In this document: positions 60,062 to 64,000 of the stretch, piece by piece | Layout of the letters: every line of letters starts with the position of its first letter | Position numbering within the stretch: the stretch's first letter is position 1 | Assembly (NCBI GenBank): GCA_016934535.1 | Contig: JAFGSQ010000016.1 | Coordinates: 1 to 64,000 of the forward strand | Direction of reading: 5' to 3' | DNA length: 64,000 nt | From: a candidate division WOR-3 bacterium | Lineage (GTDB): Bacteria; SDB-A | Position numbers and translations under genes: made by a program | The notes under the pieces: generated by a model | Databases searched by the model: none | Told to the model about the DNA's origin: nothing | What the model saw: the letters and a program-made list of their open reading frames with translations, nothing else

Positions 60062-60994
60062 ATGACTTATCTCATCACCGGCGGCGCGGGATTCATAGGA
60101 TCTCACCTCACCGAAAAACTTCTCGATCTCGGCCACGAAGTTATTTGCCTGGACAATCTCTCGACCGGACACAGGATGAACGTGGAAAAATTCAAAAATG
60201 CCCGGTTCAGGTTCATTGAGGCAGATGTGACAACGCCCATAAAATTCGACGGGAAAATCGACGTGTTATTCCATTTCGCCTCTCCGGCCAGTCCACCGGA
60301 TTATTTCAGGCTTCCGGTGGAAACACTTTTAGCCGGATCGCAGGGCACATACAACGCTCTGAACCTTGCTCTGGAAAACGACGCGGTGTTTTTCCTTTCT
60401 TCGACTTCGGAAATTTATGGCGATCCGACAATTTCTCCCCAGAAAGAAGATCTGTGCGGGAACGTAAATCCCATCTGGCCGAGAAGCGTGTATGAAGTTT
60501 CAAAACGCTTTGCAGAATCCATAACCATGACATATCACCGGAAAACCGGCTTAAAAACCCGCATCGTAAGAATATTCAACACATACGGTCCAAACATGAG
60601 AATCGATGACGGAAGATCAATACCTAATTTCATTAAATTCGCCTTGTCGGGAGAAGACATAACTATTTACGGCGACGGCAGACAGACGAGAAGTTTCTGT
60701 TACATAGACGATGTCACACAGGCGTTCATTCTTCTTTCACAGACAGACTACAATTACCCTTTAAACATAGGCAATCCTGAAGAGATATCAATATTGGATC
60801 TGGCGAGAACAATAATTGATATCACCGGATCAAAATCCGATATTTCTTTTCAAAACCCTCTCGATGACGATCCCAAAATAAGAAAACCTGACATTTCGAT
60901 GGCGCAAAAGATACTGGGATGGCAACCAAATGTTTGCCTGAAAGAAGGATTGGAAAAAACAGTGGCCGCTTTTAAAAAAAAGCTCAGAGGATGA
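60062..60994 (+). CDS. UDP-glucuronate decarboxylase-like NAD-dependent epimerase
   Basis: 310 residues, extended short-chain dehydrogenase fold. The Rossmann motif is TGGAGFIGSHL (6-16). The catalytic YxxxK is in YEVSKRFAESI, with STSEIYGDP before it. FHFASPASPPDYFRLPVETL, RIFNTYGPNMRIDDGRSIPNF and GDGRQTRSFCYIDD are typical of UDP-xylose synthases (UXS). It would make UDP-xylose from UDP-glucuronate. The start follows directly on the previous stop (TAAATG). Confidence 0.87.
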   Translation: MTYLITGGAGFIGSHLTEKLLDLGHEVICLDNLSTGHRMNVEKFKNARFRFIEADVTTPIKFDGKIDVLFHFASPASPPDYFRLPVETLLAGSQGTYNALNLALENDAVFFLSSTSEIYGDPTISPQKEDLCGNVNPIWPRSVYEVSKRFAESITMTYHRKTGLKTRIVRIFNTYGPNMRIDDGRSIPNFIKFALSGEDITIYGDGRQTRSFCYIDDVTQAFILLSQTDYNYPLNIGNPEEISILDLARTIIDITGSKSDISFQNPLDDDPKIRKPDISMAQKILGWQPNVCLKEGLEKTVAAFKKKLRG

Positions 60995-61716
60995 CAGGCA
61001 TCATCCTCGCCGGAGGCATAGGAACAAGGCTTATGCCGCTGACTAAAGTGACAAACAAGCATCTGTTGCCTGTTTTCAAGAAACCCATGATTTTTTATCC
61101 CATAGAAAAAATTGCCGAAACCGGAATTGAAGAACTTATCATCGTAGTCGGCGACAGGTCCTCCGGCGACTTCATAAGACTTCTCGGAAACGGCAGGGAT
61201 TTCGGTTTAAAAAATATTTTTTACATTTATCAGGAAGGAGAAGGCGGCATTGCCCATGCTCTCGGTCTTTGCGAAAATTCGGTCCGGGACGATAAAATAC
61301 TGGTCGTTCTGGGCGACAATTTGTTTTCCCACAACCTGTCCGATCAAACTGAAATATTCTCGCGGCAGTCAAATGGAGCCCGAATACTGCTTAAAAAAGT
61401 CAATGATCCTGAAAGGTTCGGAGTCCCGGAAATTATTGACGGAAAAATAGTGGGAATTACGGAAAAACCGAGTTCCCCCAAATCTTCCTACGCCGTTACA
61501 GGAATTTACATGTACCACAGAGATGTTTTCGACGTCATAAGGCGCTTGAAACCTTCTGAAAGAGGCGAAATAGAGATAACCGAAGTAAACAACTCCTACA
61601 TCGAAAATCATACTTTGTCTTTCGGATTTCTTGAAGGCTGGTGGACTGACGCAGGGACTTTCGATTCGTACTCGCGGGCGTGGGATTTCGTCAGAAAAGG
61701 AATCCTGGAACAGTGA
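60991..61716 (+). CDS. Short nucleotidyltransferase of the glucose-1-phosphate thymidylyltransferase type
   Basis: 241 residues. GIILAGGIGTRLMPLTKVTNKHLLPVFKKPMIFYPIEKI at the N-terminus is the RmlA-type nucleotide and metal site, and LGDNLFS, then RFGVPEIIDGKIVGITEKP and EGWWTDAGTFDSY are typical of RmlA-like enzymes. RmlA is about 290 residues, so this is a truncated-looking but intact short form. It joins dNTP or NTP with a hexose-1-phosphate. It overlaps the epimerase by four bases. Confidence 0.83.
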   Translation: MTGIILAGGIGTRLMPLTKVTNKHLLPVFKKPMIFYPIEKIAETGIEELIIVVGDRSSGDFIRLLGNGRDFGLKNIFYIYQEGEGGIAHALGLCENSVRDDKILVVLGDNLFSHNLSDQTEIFSRQSNGARILLKKVNDPERFGVPEIIDGKIVGITEKPSSPKSSYAVTGIYMYHRDVFDVIRRLKPSERGEIEITEVNNSYIENHTLSFGFLEGWWTDAGTFDSYSRAWDFVRKGILEQ

Positions 61717-62552
61717 AAACAATCCTCCTAACAGGAGGCGCGGGAGTAATCGCTTCCGAACTTTCTAAACATCTGAGCGGATACAGAGTTATTTCCCCCG
61801 GTAAAAATGAACTCGACGTCGCCAGGGCGGCTTCTGTCAACAGTTTTTTCAGAAATACACGCGCAGACATGATTGTTCATTCCGCCGCGCTAACAGACGT
61901 TGATTACTGCCAGAACAATCCCCAGGAAGCCATGAGAGTCAACCTCATCGGCACGGAGAATCTCTTTCCTTACGCCGAAAACAAAAGGTTTCTGTTCTTC
62001 AGCACAGACTACGTTTTTGACGGCAAATCGGAAAGACCCTACACGGAGACCGACAAACCCAATCCGATTTCTGTTTACGGCAAATCAAAATATGCCGCCG
62101 AAAAGGCAGTAAATGCGGCCCTGTCGGATTTCGTAATAGTGAGGACTTCCTGGCTTCTCTCCAACTCGGGTGGATTTTTAAAAAAAATATCCAACCTATA
62201 CGCGCAGAAAAACGAGCTGTTCGTTGTCAATGACATTAAAGGGTCTCCCACGGTCATCGACTACCTCTGTCTTGCAACGATCGGGCTCCTCGAAAGTTCA
62301 TTCAGCGGCACAGTAAACGTAGCAAATTCAGGAGAAGCGACGTGGTACGAAGTTGCGAAAGAGTATTTTTCTCTGATCAATGCAGATCCCGGACGAGTCA
62401 AAAAAGCCGTATCTCCGACTTTTTCAGAAAAAGCTCCCAGGCCGAAATATTCAGTTCTCGACTGTTCCCTGCTTTCATCATTGATTGAATGCAAGCCTCC
62501 CGGATGGAAAACTTCACTCAAAAAACACTTGTCGGGAAAAAATGTAAATTAA
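61713..62552 (+). CDS. rmlD: dTDP-4-dehydrorhamnose reductase-like protein
   Basis: 279 residues from the GTG at 61713, which overlaps the previous stop; the frame continues upstream inside that gene. The Rossmann loop is TGGAGVIASEL. VHSAALTDVDYCQNNPQEAMRVN and STDYVFDGKSERPYTETDKPNPISVYGKSKYAAEKAV (YxxxK) are RmlD hallmarks. RmlD reduces the 4-keto sugar to dTDP-rhamnose. rmlB and rmlC are not in the window, so its role is provisional. Confidence 0.83.
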   Translation: MKTILLTGGAGVIASELSKHLSGYRVISPGKNELDVARAASVNSFFRNTRADMIVHSAALTDVDYCQNNPQEAMRVNLIGTENLFPYAENKRFLFFSTDYVFDGKSERPYTETDKPNPISVYGKSKYAAEKAVNAALSDFVIVRTSWLLSNSGGFLKKISNLYAQKNELFVVNDIKGSPTVIDYLCLATIGLLESSFSGTVNVANSGEATWYEVAKEYFSLINADPGRVKKAVSPTFSEKAPRPKYSVLDCSLLSSLIECKPPGWKTSLKKHLSGKNVN

Positions 62553-64000
62553 ATATTCTCGAGGTCTCTGTAAAGTTTCACAGTGAATCTGGTTCCCGTT
62601 TTATGCTCACTCTCGGCTTTTATAGACCCCTGATGCCTTCCGATTACCTTCTTTGCAAGAGCCAAACCGAGTCCTGCTTTTTTTTCGGGACTTTCGTTCT
62701 GTGAAAAAAAAGGATCAAACACTCTCTCAAGATTTTCTTTACTGATGCCGATTCCGTTGTCTTCAAAAATCATGTAAACGCATTTGTCTTCTGCGTCCGA
62801 TTTCGTTGTAATCTTTATGGTTCCCGTTTCCGTATCAACTGCTTCTATCGAATTGATGAGAATGTTAAGTATAACCTGCCGGATCTGATCTTTATCAGCC
62901 TGAATTTCAGTGTTTTTTTTATCCAGAAAAGTCTCGATTTTTACTTTTTTCTTACCCGCGTAATTGCCCAGGATATTTATGGCATCTTTTATCAAGTCGT
63001 TCAAGTTCACGGAAGAATACATGAGTTTGTTGCTAGCGGAAATAGACCGCAAGTTGGTGACAATTTCCGAAATCTTTCCGACACCTTCAGTGATGCACGA
63101 AAAAGCCTGATCGAATTTCTCTTTTTCGGACACGATGTTCAAGTTGCCTATATAATCTATCGCGATCTGCAAAGCGCTCAACGGGTTAGAGATCTCGTGT
63201 GAAATTATAGAAGCTATCTCGGATACGAGAGTAGTTTTCGCATATTCGACAGTCGGCATTTGATATTGAGGAGGATTTCTTAAAGAGTCCGCAATGCCTT
63301 TGATCAGCCAAGTATTTTCAATAGATATTGACACTCTGTTGGCCAGCAGTCTGAGAATTCTCAAATCTTCATCGGATATTACGAAATCCGGCGGCAGCGC
63401 CATCAGTATCACGCCGTTAATTTCGTTTCTGCTCATCATTGTGAGAACAAACAATTTTTCATTTTTTGTTATTTTATGCATGTAAGCTTGGTTACTGGAT
63501 ATCGCTTCCCTGGCTGTTTCTTCATAACCGGAAGTTTCTTTTTCATCAAAGCCTTCTCCTTTGACCAATACGATGTCATTCTGTTCAGGCGAAGGTTTTA
63601 TGAAAAACAGCAGTTTTTCGACCGGTAATATGTACCTGCAAGTATCCAGAACGCCCTTGAAGGCATTCTCGATTTTAACTTCGCAGGAAAGCGAATCAAA
63701 AAAGTCATTGACGGCGATTATTTTTTTCAAATACGTGTTTTCATTTCTCAAATCCCTCGCCTCAAGTTCTTTTTGAATCACTGAAATAATGTTTTTTGCT
63801 CTGAAAGGTTTCGGAATATATCCGACCGCTCCTTTTTTCATGGCTTCAACGGCTGATTCAATAGTCCCGTAACCGGTCATTACTATTGGGATAATCTTTT
63901 CTCTGACCTGCAGCGCACTTTCAATGAGTTCTATACCGCTCATTTTCGGCATTTTGAGGTCGGTGAGAACGACGTCGAAAGGTCTGTCTTTTATCATCTG
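62549..64000 (-). CDS. Hybrid REC-GAF-histidine kinase, N-terminus outside window
   Basis: At least 483 residues; the frame runs off the right edge. The visible N-terminal part is the end of a receiver domain, with phospho-acceptor Asp in VLTDLKMPKMSG and Lys in VGYIPKPFRAKN. A GAF-like domain follows (about 95-245), then a dimerisation helix with the phospho-His in IISHEISNPLSALQ and an ATPase domain (NILINSIEAV, DNGIGISKENLERVF, AGLGLALAKKVIGRHQG). The receiver in front of the kinase suggests phosphorelay control. No partner gene is visible. It overlaps rmlD tail-to-tail by four bases. Confidence 0.9.
   Translation of the reverse strand, partial: QMIKDRPFDVVLTDLKMPKMSGIELIESALQVREKIIPIVMTGYGTIESAVEAMKKGAVGYIPKPFRAKNIISVIQKELEARDLRNENTYLKKIIAVNDFFDSLSCEVKIENAFKGVLDTCRYILPVEKLLFFIKPSPEQNDIVLVKGEGFDEKETSGYEETAREAISSNQAYMHKITKNEKLFVLTMMSRNEINGVILMALPPDFVISDEDLRILRLLANRVSISIENTWLIKGIADSLRNPPQYQMPTVEYAKTTLVSEIASIISHEISNPLSALQIAIDYIGNLNIVSEKEKFDQAFSCITEGVGKISEIVTNLRSISASNKLMYSSVNLNDLIKDAINILGNYAGKKKVKIETFLDKKNTEIQADKDQIRQVILNILINSIEAVDTETGTIKITTKSDAEDKCVYMIFEDNGIGISKENLERVFDPFFSQNESPEKKAGLGLALAKKVIGRHQGSIKAESEHKTGTRFTVKLYRDLENI

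Noticed and set aside
60991-61716. Short RmlA-like gene as a truncated pseudogene
   Set aside because: The frame is intact, both ends carry conserved motifs, and short family members of about 240 residues are known.

Overview
The window is a dense chromosomal segment of an uncultivated-looking, Gram-negative-type (diderm), probably anaerobic bacterium. The diderm call rests on a type IV pilus secretin (PilQ), a LolA-like lipoprotein carrier, an LpoB-like activator and several lipobox signal peptides. The anaerobic call rests on a 2-oxoacid:ferredoxin oxidoreductase with its ferredoxin and a phosphate butyryltransferase, beside glycine-cleavage genes. No phage, insertion sequence or CRISPR array is visible. 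A very long GreA-domain protein of the kind known from spirochaetes, a eukaryotic-type IleRS, an MglA/MglB pair and a secreted peptidase with a FlgD/sorting-like C-terminus point to a deep-branching lineage of the FCB/spirochaete/candidate-phylum type (for example WOR-3 or TA06). The sequence alone does not fix the phylum. GC content looks like the low to mid 40s by eye; it was not computed.

Layout. 1-4591: a helix-turn-helix gene end followed by pilM-N-O-P-Q, closed by tandem terminators. 4723-7529: L,D-transpeptidase, LpoB-like lipoprotein and a COG3014-like lipoprotein (cell wall). 7536-8435 (-): MBL-fold hydrolase. 8654-14274: grpE-dnaK-dnaJ-rsmE-wecB. 14284-15567 (-): ankyrin-repeat lipoprotein. 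15705-21338: hisC-ftsK-lolA, then an ECF sigma / zinc anti-sigma / Spy-like periplasmic protein cassette. 21340-25096 (-): pgi and the long GreA protein. 25199-27545: a degenerate esterase-fold protein and a GAF-HD-GYP protein. 27537-34150 (-): ileS, histidine kinase, REC-PATAN regulator, thioredoxin-CcdA fusion. 34234-39978 (-): M14 peptidase, purine nucleoside phosphorylase, miaA, glycosyltransferase. 40094-46671: gcvT-gcvH-gcvPA, ferredoxin, VorB-type alpha subunit, fused beta-gamma subunit, ptb. 46763-53689: Crp/Fnr regulator, small lipoprotein, DUF1385, prfA, prmC, nadK, recN, COG1839 protein. 53786-61716: secreted PPC-like protein, tRNA-Ala, SRP RNA, dnaX-ebfC-recR, MglB-like and MglA-like genes, DgkA fusion, UDP-sugar decarboxylase, nucleotidyltransferase. 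61713-62552: rmlD-like reductase. 62549-64000 (-): a hybrid REC-GAF-histidine kinase cut by the window edge.

Two functional themes stand out. One is surface and polarity control: pilus assembly genes, MglA/MglB, a PATAN-domain response regulator and an HD-GYP protein lie within 60 kb. The other is amino-acid fermentation: the glycine cleavage T, H and P(alpha) proteins sit upstream of a ferredoxin-linked 2-oxoacid oxidoreductase and an acyl-CoA-to-acyl-phosphate enzyme. Genes are tightly packed, with many 4-bp stop/start overlaps and several TTG or GTG starts. The longest gene-free stretch is about 220 bp (8436-8653), so no stretch over 300 bases lacks a gene.
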